Assembly: GCF_000168715.1 (NCBI RefSeq)
Contig: NZ_AASE01000021.1
Location: 1 to 34,162 of the forward strand
DNA from: Chlorobium ferrooxidans DSM 13031
GTDB taxonomy: Bacteria > Bacteroidota > Chlorobiia > Chlorobiales > Chlorobiaceae
DNA length: 34,162 bases
Reading direction: 5' to 3'
In this document: piece after piece, positions 1 to 8,165 of the stretch
How the letters are laid out: every line of letters starts with the position of its first letter
Position numbering within the stretch: position 1 is the first letter of the stretch
Position numbers and translations under genes: made by a program
The notes under the pieces: generated by a model
What the model was told of the DNA's origin: nothing
The model's database searches: none
The model's input: only the letters and a program-made list of their open reading frames with translations

Positions 1-51
1 CCGGAAATCAAAATCGTCTTCGACAACGATGATTCTGTTACTGTTGCTCAT
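1..51 (-). CDS. Response regulator, N-terminal fragment (runs off the window)
   Basis: Reading the minus strand from the ATG at position 51 gives MSNSNRIIVVEDDFDFR, which then runs off the left edge. The pattern hydrophobic-VVEDD is the first beta strand plus the acidic pocket of a CheY-like receiver domain. An in-frame stop lies a few codons upstream, so this ATG is the first possible start. It begins 86 bases after the stop of the large histidine kinase on the same strand, so the two are probably a co-transcribed kinase/regulator pair. No clear ribosome binding site is visible. The output domain is outside the window, so the type of response cannot be told. Confidence 0.7.
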   Translation of the reverse strand, partial: MSNSNRIIVVEDDFDFR

Positions 52-137
52 AAGTGTCAGATATCTGTTTGATAATTAGTCGAATATAGCCGGATTGGTA
101 TCCGGCACCATGCCGGTGAAATCGGATTTGACCGTAA

Positions 138-3100
138 CTATTCATGATTGGCCAGAGGGATTCGCACCGTGGCCTCAACGCCTGATGCAGTATGTATGAT
201 GTTGACTTGTCCGTCAAGCTGATTGATAATAGTTCTTACAAGCCACAATCCGATTCCTGCTCCGGCAGTGCCAACTGCGTTACTGCCGCGTCTGTACTTT
301 TCGAAAACAGCCTCTTCCTCATACTGCGAGATTCGTTCAGAGCGGTTTCGGATTCTGATGACGGCTTCGTTATCCTCAATACGGCCATCCACTTCTATTG
401 GCGAGTCGGAAGGTGAGTACTTTCGAGCATTGTCAAGAAGATTGAAAATCGCCAGTTTGAGCTGGGAGGGGTCACAATAAATATCAGCGTTTCCGAGCTT
501 TTCCATGTAGAGGATAGAGCGGTCATCCCACATATTGCGGAACGACTCTATCTGAGAAGCAACGACTGGAGCCAACTCGACCGATACAGACTCCGCTGTT
601 GTTCTTGAACCGATAATGCGGCTCTCCTCAATGGCAATTTCCATAACCTCTACAAGACGGTCAATGGCCTTGTTTATCTTGTTGATATGGGGGATATTCG
701 GGTTGTCGCTACTTTTGTTTTTTAACTTTATGAGATTGAGATTGCCGCGGATTATTGCCAAAGGAGTACGGTACTCGTGAGAGATCATGCTTATAAAATT
801 GTGCAGATGTTCCACCTCTTCATTAAGCTGCCGTGTGCGTTCAGCGACTATCTGTTCTAGCCTTTCAATGCTGACCTGCTGTAACTCCTGCAGCGTGATA
901 TCCGTCATCATCACAAGAAAACACTCTTTGCTGTTCAGCATAATGTGCTCTCCGGAATAGAGGGCGTGAACAGTCTTGCCGTTTTTTTTTCGAAACAGGA
1001 AGGTTTTGTTTACAATTTTGCCCTGTTCATTGAGAACGGCACTGTTCTTTTCATAATCTTCATTTTGAATATAGAGGTTAAGCTCTTTTACCGTTCGCCC
1101 TGTTACCTCTTCTTTTGTGTATCCGAAGATTTGCTGCCAGGCATTATTGACATCGAGTAATTTGCCGTCATGAGCATTTTTGATGGCAATAGCCACAGGG
1201 AAGTGATCAAAGATAGTTCTGAACTTGAGTTCACTCTCCCTGAGCGCACTCTGAACCTCTTTTTGACCGGTGATATCCTCAATAATGCCTAAAACATGAT
1301 TTGCGTTGCTCTGTTTGTCGAACTTGTATGTTCCGGTTACCCTGATCCATCGCAACTCACCCCTGGCAGAGTGAATCCTGCACTCAAAAGTATAGCTCTC
1401 CTTTTTTGCTATTTTTCTCGGGACAAGAGCCTCTATAGCGGAGCGATCTTCCGGGATGATGTGGTCGAAGAACTTCTCAAGTGACCATACCGGAGGAATG
1501 GTTTCGTAGCCGAAAATACGGGCATGCTCAAGCGTCCGGTCGGTGTTTCCATCCTGCAGATTCAGGTCCCAGACGCCGATATGACTGTTTTCAAGAATGA
1601 AATTCAGCCGCTCCTGACTTCTTCTCAGCTCCTCTTCTATCTCTTTTCTTTCCGTTATATCGATAATGGTGCCGATGAAGCGTTCCACATTTCCATCGCG
1701 GTCATACAAGGGCTTGCCTCGTGACATGAGCCAGCGAATGGAGTTGTTCTGATAAGAGATACGATATTCGCTATAAAGCTCGGTTTTATTTTCAGCAGCA
1801 CTGGCCGCGCTCCGGATTACCCTCTGCCGGTCATCAGGGTGAATCGTGCTTGCCCAGAGTTCAAAAGATGGTTTCGGGTTGTCCAGTTTCAACCCGTGTA
1901 ACAGGCGGGCCTCTTCCGACCAGGTGTTCTCTCCTGTATTCAGGTTCCACTCCCAAGTGCCGGCCCGGGCAGCTTCCAGTGCCTGTTTGAGGAGGCTTCT
2001 GCTCTCCACGATCTCCCGGTCTCTCTCTTTGCGCTCGGTAATGTCCATAACGGTACCGATGTAATGCGTAACCTGGCCATTCTCATCAAGCAGGGGCATT
2101 CCACGGCACATGAGCCAGTGAATCGAGCCGTCAAGGTGACAGACCCTGTATTCCATGTTGATATCGGTCTCTTTCTGAACTGCCGACATGACTTTCTGAA
2201 ATGTCAACTCCCGGTCATCGGGATGTACGGTACTTGCGCAGAGTTTGTGCGTTTTGGCCATACTGTTCGGCTCCAGTCCGTATAACGCCCATACATGATC
2301 CGACCAGATGATCTGGTCAGCTCTTACGTCCCACTCCCAGACGCCGGCATGTGTTGCATCCAAAGCAAATGAAAACCTTGTTTTGTTGGCGCTGAGCGCT
2401 ATCTCGGTCTGTTTTTGCTCGGTTATATCGATAATTGTTCCGATATACCGTATCGCCTTATCGTTGTCATTGAATATCGGCTTGCCCCTGGAGAGGAGCC
2501 AGTGAACTGAGCAATCAGGGTACAGGACCCGGTATTCAATATTCAGTTCGGTTGCGTTGCGTGCCGCATCGCTAACCGTCTGGATTACCTTTTGCCGGTC
2601 TTCGTTATGAATTGACTTTGCCCAGAGTTCAAATGAAGGGTTGCCTTCACTGCTTTCCAGTCCATACAGAGGCCAGATTTCGTCCGACCAGATATTCTCC
2701 CCGGTATTCAGGTCCCATTCCCATACGCCTGCCGAGGCGGCTTTCAATGCCTGGTTCAGCCGGGTTTTGCTGTCGCTGAGTGCAATCTCGCTCTCTTTGC
2801 GCTCGGTAATATCAATAATGGTTCCGATAAAGCGCGTGACCGCTCCACTTTTGTCGTGCAGCGGCATGCCGCGTGAGGTGAGCCAGTGAATGGAGCCGTC
2901 AGGGTGAATAACTCGATATTCAATTGCAGCTGCACTTCCCTCCCTGGCAGCTTTCCGTGTCATCCATGATGCCATTTCACGGTCATCGGGGTGTACGGTA
3001 TCTACACAGAGCTGGTTATTCAAAGGAAGAGCATTTACCTGCAATCCGTACAATCCCCATACCTGTTCCGACCAGCTCAGTTCATCTGTTTCAACATTCC

Positions 3101-3944
3101 ATTCCCAGATCCCTGAATGTGAGGCATCCAGCGCATAACTGAAGCGCATCTTGCTTTCGCGGAGGGCAATCTCTGAAAGCTTGCGTTCGGTGATATCAAC
3201 ACCGATCGAGAGTGCGCAGGGCTCCCCGTCAATGAATATTCTGCTTGTTCGGGTCAGCAGCCATAACGGGTTCGGGGCTCCGTGCGGGTGTACCTCTATT
3301 TCTCTTGCATCCTCAATGCCGGAATCGAGAATTTCCATGATTGTTTTTCTGAGGAACCCCATCTCATCAGCACCAAAAAAATCACTGGCATCAATGCAGG
3401 AGTTTGCGGATTCCGGTTTACAGAAAAGCATCTCCTGTGCATACCGGTTCCCGAAGTTCATTTTGAGGTCGGCATCAAGGATGACGACGGAAAAAGGGAT
3501 CGCATCAAGAATGGTTGTTTTGATTGAGCGCTCTTTTTGCAGCTCCCTGTATATGCGGTTCTGCTCGGCAATATTCTGAATGGTGACGAGCAGCCGGGTT
3601 TCGCTCTCATCCGGCAATCCTAAAGGGCTGATGGTAACCTTTCTGATGTCCCTTGCATCAGCAAACTCGACACGTTTGCCGGTACGGAGAACCTCTTCAC
3701 TCTTCTCCCGATGATAGGTCGCCAGTTCCGGCAGATGCACCACGTTTTCGATCAGATCGTAGATGTTGGCGCCGAGGCACTCCTGCGGCTGCATGTTGAA
3801 TTGTGACGTAAACAGGGTGTTGGTATCAAGAATAACCCCTTTTTCATCAATGATATAAACGGCATCAGGAAGGGCTTCCAGCAAGGCGGAGAAGCCCGTC
3901 TCACCGGAACGGGTTCTGTCAGAATGGATATTGTTCTTATGCAT
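138..3944 (-). CDS. Multi-PAS sensor histidine kinase (about 8 PAS domains, cytosolic)
   Basis: A protein of about 1268 residues with no membrane segment or signal peptide, so it senses an internal cue. Two divergent PAS domains (roughly residues 20-135 and 145-260) are followed by four closely related PAS_3/PAC units (about 265-765), each with a GxWEWxxxT motif at the start and GTIIDITERK or similar at the end. Two further PAS domains and a coiled linker follow. The catalytic core has the phospho-acceptor motif SHEYRTPL (His about 1056), an N box NLLDNARKYS (about 1170) and a G box GAGIGLWLV (about 1230). The C-terminus ends soon after the ATPase domain, so it is not a hybrid kinase. Two TTG codons precede the ATG at 3944; the ATG is taken as start although no Shine-Dalgarno site is seen. 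PAS domains often bind haem, flavin or small ligands, but no ligand-binding residue was identified, so the stimulus is unknown. It is probably paired with the response regulator that follows. Confidence 0.95.
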   Translation of the reverse strand: MHKNNIHSDRTRSGETGFSALLEALPDAVYIIDEKGVILDTNTLFTSQFNMQPQECLGANIYDLIENVVHLPELATYHREKSEEVLRTGKRVEFADARDIRKVTISPLGLPDESETRLLVTIQNIAEQNRIYRELQKERSIKTTILDAIPFSVVILDADLKMNFGNRYAQEMLFCKPESANSCIDASDFFGADEMGFLRKTIMEILDSGIEDAREIEVHPHGAPNPLWLLTRTSRIFIDGEPCALSIGVDITERKLSEIALRESKMRFSYALDASHSGIWEWNVETDELSWSEQVWGLYGLQVNALPLNNQLCVDTVHPDDREMASWMTRKAAREGSAAAIEYRVIHPDGSIHWLTSRGMPLHDKSGAVTRFIGTIIDITERKESEIALSDSKTRLNQALKAASAGVWEWDLNTGENIWSDEIWPLYGLESSEGNPSFELWAKSIHNEDRQKVIQTVSDAARNATELNIEYRVLYPDCSVHWLLSRGKPIFNDNDKAIRYIGTIIDITEQKQTEIALSANKTRFSFALDATHAGVWEWDVRADQIIWSDHVWALYGLEPNSMAKTHKLCASTVHPDDRELTFQKVMSAVQKETDINMEYRVCHLDGSIHWLMCRGMPLLDENGQVTHYIGTVMDITERKERDREIVESRSLLKQALEAARAGTWEWNLNTGENTWSEEARLLHGLKLDNPKPSFELWASTIHPDDRQRVIRSAASAAENKTELYSEYRISYQNNSIRWLMSRGKPLYDRDGNVERFIGTIIDITERKEIEEELRRSQERLNFILENSHIGVWDLNLQDGNTDRTLEHARIFGYETIPPVWSLEKFFDHIIPEDRSAIEALVPRKIAKKESYTFECRIHSARGELRWIRVTGTYKFDKQSNANHVLGIIEDITGQKEVQSALRESELKFRTIFDHFPVAIAIKNAHDGKLLDVNNAWQQIFGYTKEEVTGRTVKELNLYIQNEDYEKNSAVLNEQGKIVNKTFLFRKKNGKTVHALYSGEHIMLNSKECFLVMMTDITLQELQQVSIERLEQIVAERTRQLNEEVEHLHNFISMISHEYRTPLAIIRGNLNLIKLKNKSSDNPNIPHINKINKAIDRLVEVMEIAIEESRIIGSRTTAESVSVELAPVVASQIESFRNMWDDRSILYMEKLGNADIYCDPSQLKLAIFNLLDNARKYSPSDSPIEVDGRIEDNEAVIRIRNRSERISQYEEEAVFEKYRRGSNAVGTAGAGIGLWLVRTIINQLDGQVNIIHTASGVEATVRIPLANHE

Positions 3945-4220
3945 CAACAAAGCAAGGTATTGGATTATGTTCCTGCAGTAAACATAAGCAAGCCCGATTG
4001 CAGGGAAGTGTCGAAAAGATCAGCGCATTCGAAGACTACTACCCTCGAATTCTGCTTACAATTCATACGGAAAAGCGCTTTTGTAATATAATAACTGTAA
4101 CAGGAAATAATGATTGATCATTAACTGCCCGTCAACAAGGATGGGATAGTCGGTGTGGTGAAAACAGCAGCAGATGCCGGGTTTCAGTTTTCCCCCCGGA
4201 TTATTGCCGCATACACAAGC
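3945..4220. other. Intergenic region upstream of the histidine kinase
   Basis: No convincing gene is seen here. A perfect 12-base palindrome AAAAGCGCTTTT lies at 4071-4082, about 130 bases upstream of the kinase start, next to an AT-rich stretch (TAATATAATAA) that could contribute a -10 element for the minus-strand kinase. This is a possible promoter/operator region, not an established one. Confidence 0.25.
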
Positions 4221-4349
4221 TCACTCGGGCTTGTTCTGTGCGGAACTCTTGCCAATAAACTTGTTTAAGAGTATTACGATAAGAACCCCGCCAAGGAAAA
4301 AGCCGACAGGAGCAAAAAATGTGGTGTATTTGAGTATTTCGCTGTACAT
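4221..4349 (-). CDS. 42-residue single-helix membrane protein
   Basis: The minus-strand ATG at 4349 opens a 42-codon frame ending in TGA at 4221. The product has a short polar start (MYSEILKYTTFF), one strongly hydrophobic segment of about 20 residues (residues 11-30, including GFFLGGVLIVILL) and a positively charged, polar tail (NKFIGKSSAQNKPE). That is the layout of a single-pass small membrane protein with the tail in the cytoplasm. It starts about 80 bases downstream of the B12-radical SAM gene on the same strand, so it may be the last gene of that unit. The Shine-Dalgarno site is poor. I do not recognise the family. Small subunits of photosynthetic or respiratory complexes look like this, but that is only a shape argument. 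Confidence 0.5.
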   Translation of the reverse strand: MYSEILKYTTFFAPVGFFLGGVLIVILLNKFIGKSSAQNKPE

Positions 4350-4430
4350 GATGTGTGATGTCCGTCTAAGATTTAAATAAGACCAATTGACATTTTTTTA
4401 GTCGTCAGGGAGTGCTTTTTCTGTAAAGTT

Positions 4431-5924
4431 TCAGAGAAATATCTCCGGTTTGAGTCTTTTGGTAAACCGGTTCATCGCGTAGTTTGCCAGCCAGACCCAG
4501 TTGAGCGGCTTGCCTTGCATGCGCTGCATGATGGAGCGGCCTTTGTAGACCTCTTTCTGCAGCTTGACAAAGTTGGAGAGCAGCTTTTCGCCCGACATTT
4601 TGTTCGGCTCGAACATGTAGTGGTAGGTGTCGTACTTGTCCCAGTCGAAGTGGCGGATGCGCGGCTTCATCTCGTCGAAATAGGGTGTGCCGGGGAAGGG
4701 TGTTACCAGAGAGAATACCGGGAACTCGATCCGGTTCTTCATGATGAAGTCGTAGGTGAGCTGGAAGCTCTCTTCGGTATCGTTGTCGAAGCCGAACATG
4801 AAGTAGCCCTGGATGGCAATGCCGTTCTTGTGGAGATTGCTCACCACCTTCTCATAGTTGCCCAGCCGGTTTGATCCCTTGTGGACGCTTTTCAGGGTTT
4901 CGGGGTTGAGCGACTCAAAGCCGATGCTGAGCAAATCGCAGCCCGAGCGGCCTGCCAGTTCGGCTACCTCCGGTTTGTCGAGAAAGTTCATGGAGATGTT
5001 GGCGTTCCAGTTAACCCCGAGCTTTGCCATCTCTTCAAGCAGCGTAAAGAAGTACTGCGGGCGGAAGCTGATGTTGTCATCCATGAAGGAGAAGTTGATC
5101 TTCTCCTTGTTGAGCCGATTCTGGTGGTAGCGCATCTCGTCAAGCACCAGGTCAAGTTCGCGGTAGCGATAGTTCTTGCCGTATATGGTCGGTGTGGTGC
5201 AGAAGTTGCATCCAACCGGACACCCCTTTGTTGCAAGGATGGGAATACGTGAACTGTATTTTTTTGCCGAGGGGGAAGAGAGTGCGTAACTGAAGTCCGG
5301 ATGAAGCATGCTGCCCATCGGCTTGAGCTCTTTGGCCCGGTAGATGGGCTGCATTTTGCCATTCTGCACATCGGTGGCCAGCTCCGTCCAGATGGATTCT
5401 ATTTCGCCGTAGACCACGCTGGTACAGTGCGAGGCGGCCTCATCATGCAGCATGGTGGGATGAACCCCTCCAAGGATAACTGTCTTGCCCTGACGCAGTG
5501 CGGCGTCACCGATCCGGTAGGCCTTGGTGGCGTTCAGGGTGCGTGAGGTGATGGCAACAACGTCAAAGCCAGAGAGGTCTTCAGGAACTTTGTCCCCGAG
5601 CCGCTCGTCGATAAAGGTGACATCAAAGAGCTTGCCGACAAGGGAGGCTACCATGATCAGGTTCAAGGGCATGCTCACTGTTCCTGAATCCACCATCATG
5701 CTTGTGGTGCTTACCGGCTGGACAAGAAGCCACTTTTTCCTTGTTTTTTTCTCTGTTGCAATGCTTTCGCGTGATTGAACGGTATAATTTTTCTGGGGAA
5801 CTATCGTCTTTTCTTCTTTCCGCATGCTTATCTGCTCACTTAACGTAATAATTGGTTCTGAAAAATGTGAGGGTCTATCGTCAGGCGCCGAATCGTCTCT
5901 GGACCTCTTTTGATGGTTTTGCAT
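4431..5924 (-). CDS. B12-binding radical SAM protein, BchE/BchQ/BchR-like
   Basis: A 497-residue protein with an N-terminal cobalamin-binding Rossmann domain (about residues 65-200; VVAITSRTLNATKAY and ILGGVHPTML are typical). It is followed by a radical SAM domain with the cluster motif CPVGCNFC (Cys235, Cys239, Cys242) and a C-terminal extension. B12-radical SAM enzymes of this group methylate unreactive carbons or, as BchE, close the chlorophyll isocyclic ring. In green sulfur bacteria BchQ and BchR methylate the C-8 and C-12 side chains of bacteriochlorophyll c/d/e. The length and the CPVGCNFCTTP form fit that group, but the substrate cannot be fixed from sequence alone. The start is uncertain: the ATG at 5924 has GAAGG/CAGG just upstream but overlaps the preceding small ORF by 44 bases. 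The ATG at 5825 (464 residues) would remove a low-complexity leader and the overlap. Confidence 0.88.
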   Translation of the reverse strand: MQNHQKRSRDDSAPDDRPSHFSEPIITLSEQISMRKEEKTIVPQKNYTVQSRESIATEKKTRKKWLLVQPVSTTSMMVDSGTVSMPLNLIMVASLVGKLFDVTFIDERLGDKVPEDLSGFDVVAITSRTLNATKAYRIGDAALRQGKTVILGGVHPTMLHDEAASHCTSVVYGEIESIWTELATDVQNGKMQPIYRAKELKPMGSMLHPDFSYALSSPSAKKYSSRIPILATKGCPVGCNFCTTPTIYGKNYRYRELDLVLDEMRYHQNRLNKEKINFSFMDDNISFRPQYFFTLLEEMAKLGVNWNANISMNFLDKPEVAELAGRSGCDLLSIGFESLNPETLKSVHKGSNRLGNYEKVVSNLHKNGIAIQGYFMFGFDNDTEESFQLTYDFIMKNRIEFPVFSLVTPFPGTPYFDEMKPRIRHFDWDKYDTYHYMFEPNKMSGEKLLSNFVKLQKEVYKGRSIMQRMQGKPLNWVWLANYAMNRFTKRLKPEIFL

Positions 5925-6138
5925 AACCTGCCTTCACAGGAGAACTTCCACGGAAACTGCTGCTCAAAGAGCTTCCGCCATACAGATAGGGGTATGCATT
6001 GGCGCCGAGTCTTTTGGTGCACTTGCCGACATTTTCGAGATAATCACCGACAATCCACCATGTGCCGTCAACGAATACTTCAACAAGTCGACCATAAGCT
6101 TCAGCTCCCTGTACAAATGCGCCCTCGGTTTTGTTCAT
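5881..6138 (-). CDS. Small protein of unknown function (85 residues)
   Basis: An open frame of 85 codons from the ATG at 6138 (upstream in-frame ATG at 6192 also possible), just in front of the radical SAM gene and overlapping its first possible start. The product contains an aromatic stretch (VDGTWWIVGDYLENVGKCTKRLG) and a Tyr/Gly/Ser-rich segment (AYPYLYGGSSLSSSF), ending in basic residues. There is no signal peptide or membrane helix. No Shine-Dalgarno site is evident and I recognise no family. If translated it would be coupled to the radical SAM gene. Confidence rests on length and amino-acid composition only. Confidence 0.4.
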   Translation of the reverse strand: MNKTEGAFVQGAEAYGRLVEVFVDGTWWIVGDYLENVGKCTKRLGANAYPYLYGGSSLSSSFRGSSPVKAGYAKPSKEVQRRFGA

Positions 6139-6229
6139 GATTATTAGGCTATCGGTTAATGTTTTTGAATGCGTTAACAGAATTGAGAGCATCTTAACCT
6201 ATACTTGACAGGTAAGGCCAAGCTGTTCA

Positions 6230-6712
6230 TCAGGCAATTTTGTTTCCCCATATTGAACGATTCCAAAAGGTATTTATGGCGTTTTTTTTGATATAGTTAT
6301 CAAGCATATCGACAAGCTCATGCGCTGAGCAATTGATGCTTTTTGCCTCAACAATCTCCATGCACTCCTCGATACTGTTGGATGTCAGAACTCTGACGCG
6401 AAACACTTCGTCAGCTTCAAGCTTTTCAATCAAGCCATTTGACTCTTCCGGTGTCATAGTGTTATAGTTTGATTGTCTGATATTGTTTTCTGTTCCGGTT
6501 GAAAATCCACAGTGAGTACCCTGACGCAAGCTCAAAAACTCATCGCCATCGCCCCGGTTCTCTTTCGGTTGCGTCCACAGTTCCCCTTGCCCTGACATGC
6601 GGTAATTGTCGGAAGTTGGCGGCTCTATTGTTTTATCTGTAGATATTTTAATAGGGGAACGGGAGCAGCATGCCGGCTCCTTTTTTTGCTTTTGCAGCCA
6701 ATTGAAGGACAT
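6230..6712 (-). CDS. Nif11-domain protein with polar N-terminal extension
   Basis: The C-terminal 75 residues (from MTPEESNGLIEKLEAD to the stop) match the Nif11 domain pattern: a short helix starting T/S-x-E-x-x-x-x-L-I/F-x-K-L-x-x-D-E, then E-x-x-E-I-V/A-x-x, then S/T-A-x-E-L-x-x-x-L. Nif11 domains occur as small proteins of unknown function near nitrogen fixation genes, and as leaders of ribosomally made peptides (TIGR03798 type). Here the domain ends in AINTFWNRSIWGNKIA without a Gly-Gly cleavage site, so a peptide-precursor role is not supported. About 85 polar, probably disordered residues with a CCSRS segment precede it. GTG 6718, ATG 6712 and ATG 6457 (domain only) are possible starts; none has a strong Shine-Dalgarno site. 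No maturation enzyme or exporter is nearby. Confidence 0.7.
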   Translation of the reverse strand: MSFNWLQKQKKEPACCSRSPIKISTDKTIEPPTSDNYRMSGQGELWTQPKENRGDGDEFLSLRQGTHCGFSTGTENNIRQSNYNTMTPEESNGLIEKLEADEVFRVRVLTSNSIEECMEIVEAKSINCSAHELVDMLDNYIKKNAINTFWNRSIWGNKIA

Positions 6713-6982
6713 AATCACTTCATCTTATTTTTAAGGAGATCACAAACGTATGCAGCTGTCAGGAGTTGTCCTCCGCAAGCCATTTTCTTTTTGAATTTAA
6801 AAAATATATTATTTTTATTACAAATGTCACAATAAATATAAAGCACTGTTCGGTGCGCTTAAAAGGCTGCCGTTATTGGCAATCATGCTTTATTAGGTAA
6901 AGTATTAGTGCCGATTTTCAGTTTTATTGTTCTCTTTTTGCGTGTATTTAGAGTGTAATATATTACAAATATTACGCGCCAA
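6713..6982. other. AT-rich divergent intergenic region
   Basis: The space between the minus-strand Nif11 gene and the plus-strand small ORFs is strongly AT-rich at 6790-6840 and 6890-6980, with several TATAAT-like hexamers on both strands. It may hold promoters for both directions. No specific operator or repeat was recognised. Confidence 0.3.
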
Positions 6983-7201
6983 ATGATTGTGTATATCGGG
7001 ATGGGTTGGTCGAATCAGCGGCTTAAGGAGCGCTATCCGGCAGGATTTCGAAATATGGTTACCATTACTATGAGCAATCAGTCGAAACCGGGCGAAGGAA
7101 GCTATGGCACAAGCCCGTCAGAAAGGATTATCAAACACCTTGAAACATCTCTTGTTGAATATGTTCCGATTACGGTCTCTGTCCATGAGTCGGTAATCTG
7201 A
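6983..7201 (+). CDS. Possible small protein of unknown function
   Basis: An open frame with internal ATGs at 7055 and 7070. The part from MSNQSKPGEGSYG to the stop (43 residues) has codon use like the neighbouring genes and ends in a hydrophobic segment, LVEYVPITVSV. There is no ribosome binding site at any candidate start and no recognisable domain. It lies in a run of small orphan frames. It may be a real short gene or chance. Confidence 0.25.
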   Translation: MIVYIGMGWSNQRLKERYPAGFRNMVTITMSNQSKPGEGSYGTSPSERIIKHLETSLVEYVPITVSVHESVI

Positions 7202-7372
7202 ACGCGGTGAAACGCTTAATTCTTGTGTTTAAGGCTGAAACAGAAGCGGGATGGGGAAGCGCTTTTTAAGATTCAGGCAATGGTGCGGATAATCATTTTT
7301 CTTGTCAGGGAAAACGGTTCAAAAGATTATTGATTGTTGAATTTCCGAACGCTAATTATTGAAATAATAGCC

Positions 7373-7612
7373 ATGAAGATAAGACTTTTATGGATGGGTG
7401 CTGTAAAGGAAGCATGGGATTCATACATAAGAAAGTTAAACAGGGATATAATGCCTCAACGTATGGATATTCATCTCAGTCAGCAGATTACTATGGGGGG
7501 AACTCTCGAAGAGTTCGCCGAAATGGTTTTCATAGAGGGGTTTGCTGCAGGTGAAAAGCATGCCAAGTCTTTGATTTCCAGCCGTGGGAAGCACGAGCCG
7601 AGTATCAACTGA
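7373..7612 (+). CDS. Small protein of unknown function (79 residues)
   Basis: A 79-codon frame from the ATG at 7373. The start MKIRLLWMGAVKEAW faintly recalls the N-terminus of the SPOUT methyltransferase RlmH, but the rest does not: there is no C-terminal SAM-binding knot and the protein is half the usual length of about 155. The C-terminal half (GGTLEEFAEMVFIEGFAAGEK) looks like an amphipathic helix. No Shine-Dalgarno site is seen. The function is unknown. Confidence 0.42.
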   Translation: MKIRLLWMGAVKEAWDSYIRKLNRDIMPQRMDIHLSQQITMGGTLEEFAEMVFIEGFAAGEKHAKSLISSRGKHEPSIN

Positions 7613-7931
7613 ACAATATTATGGACCAGAATGATATAAGGCAATAGTTGTTCCATTTCAATAATTGAACATTAATCATTCTCCTGCATCATGTTTTCAG
7701 ATAGAAGAGTCATGCGACAGTTTTGGTTTAGCTGGTATTGCTTGAAATGGCTGTTAATGAAGAGAGATTATGTCTACCATTTATTTTCAGGCAGAGGCCG
7801 AAAAGGCGAGCTGTTGTAAGCCACACCATACTTGTTGTTCATGGGTCTCATTTTGTCTATGAGATAAAATTCCGGCCATTTGAAATAATTTTTTTACACA
7901 ACACAAAGGTATTACAAAGGAGGTTGTCAAT
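7613..7931. other. Intergenic region before the glycine-rich membrane protein
   Basis: No gene is supported here. The last 20 bases hold the strong ribosome binding site AAAGGAGG of the next gene. AT-rich blocks around 7660-7690 and 7880-7900 could hold its promoter. No repeat or hairpin worth naming was seen. Confidence 0.3.
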
Positions 7932-8165
7932 ATGATTCCATCTAACCCCGCAAACATAGTTAAAACAGCAGTTGGTGTAGCCGGAGGGACAGCATTAATA
8001 GCTCCTGTTGCCCTGCCGGTCTTTTCCGGTCTTGCCGGAATTGCCGTTGTAGGATTCGGGATTTTTGCTGTTGGCTCGCTTGCAGTTAAGGCTGCGGGAG
8101 CGATCAAAGAGATAGGTAATCCATTGCAATCAATGAGAGCGCAAAGTTACACGGACCCGTTGTAA
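7932..8165 (+). CDS. Glycine/alanine-rich membrane hairpin protein
   Basis: A 77-residue protein with one of the strongest Shine-Dalgarno sites in the window (AAAGGAGG, 8 bases before the ATG). After a short leader (MIPSNPANIVK) come two hydrophobic helices, about residues 12-32 and 34-56, rich in small residues (GVAGGTALIAPVA; GLAGIAVVGFGIFAVG). They form glycine-zipper-like packing faces and are followed by an amphipathic AVKAAGAIKEI helix and a polar tail. This suits a membrane hairpin that oligomerises. Bacteriocin-like peptides, holin-like proteins and small membrane organisers share the form. No export, immunity or lysis partner is visible, so no function is assigned. It stands alone, with gaps of more than 150 bases on both sides. 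Confidence 0.78.
   Translation: MIPSNPANIVKTAVGVAGGTALIAPVALPVFSGLAGIAVVGFGIFAVGSLAVKAAGAIKEIGNPLQSMRAQSYTDPL

Noticed and set aside
6230..6712. Ribosomally made peptide precursor (Nif11 leader type)
   Set aside because: No Gly-Gly cleavage motif, no Cys/Ser/Thr-rich core after the domain, and no modification or export genes nearby.
7373..7612. RlmH-like methyltransferase
   Set aside because: Only the first 15 residues resemble RlmH; the protein is half the usual length and lacks the SAM-binding knot.
7738..7935. Plus-strand frame of 65 codons ahead of the glycine-rich membrane protein
   Set aside because: It contains the Shine-Dalgarno site and start of the next gene at its end, lacks its own ribosome binding site and looks like chance.
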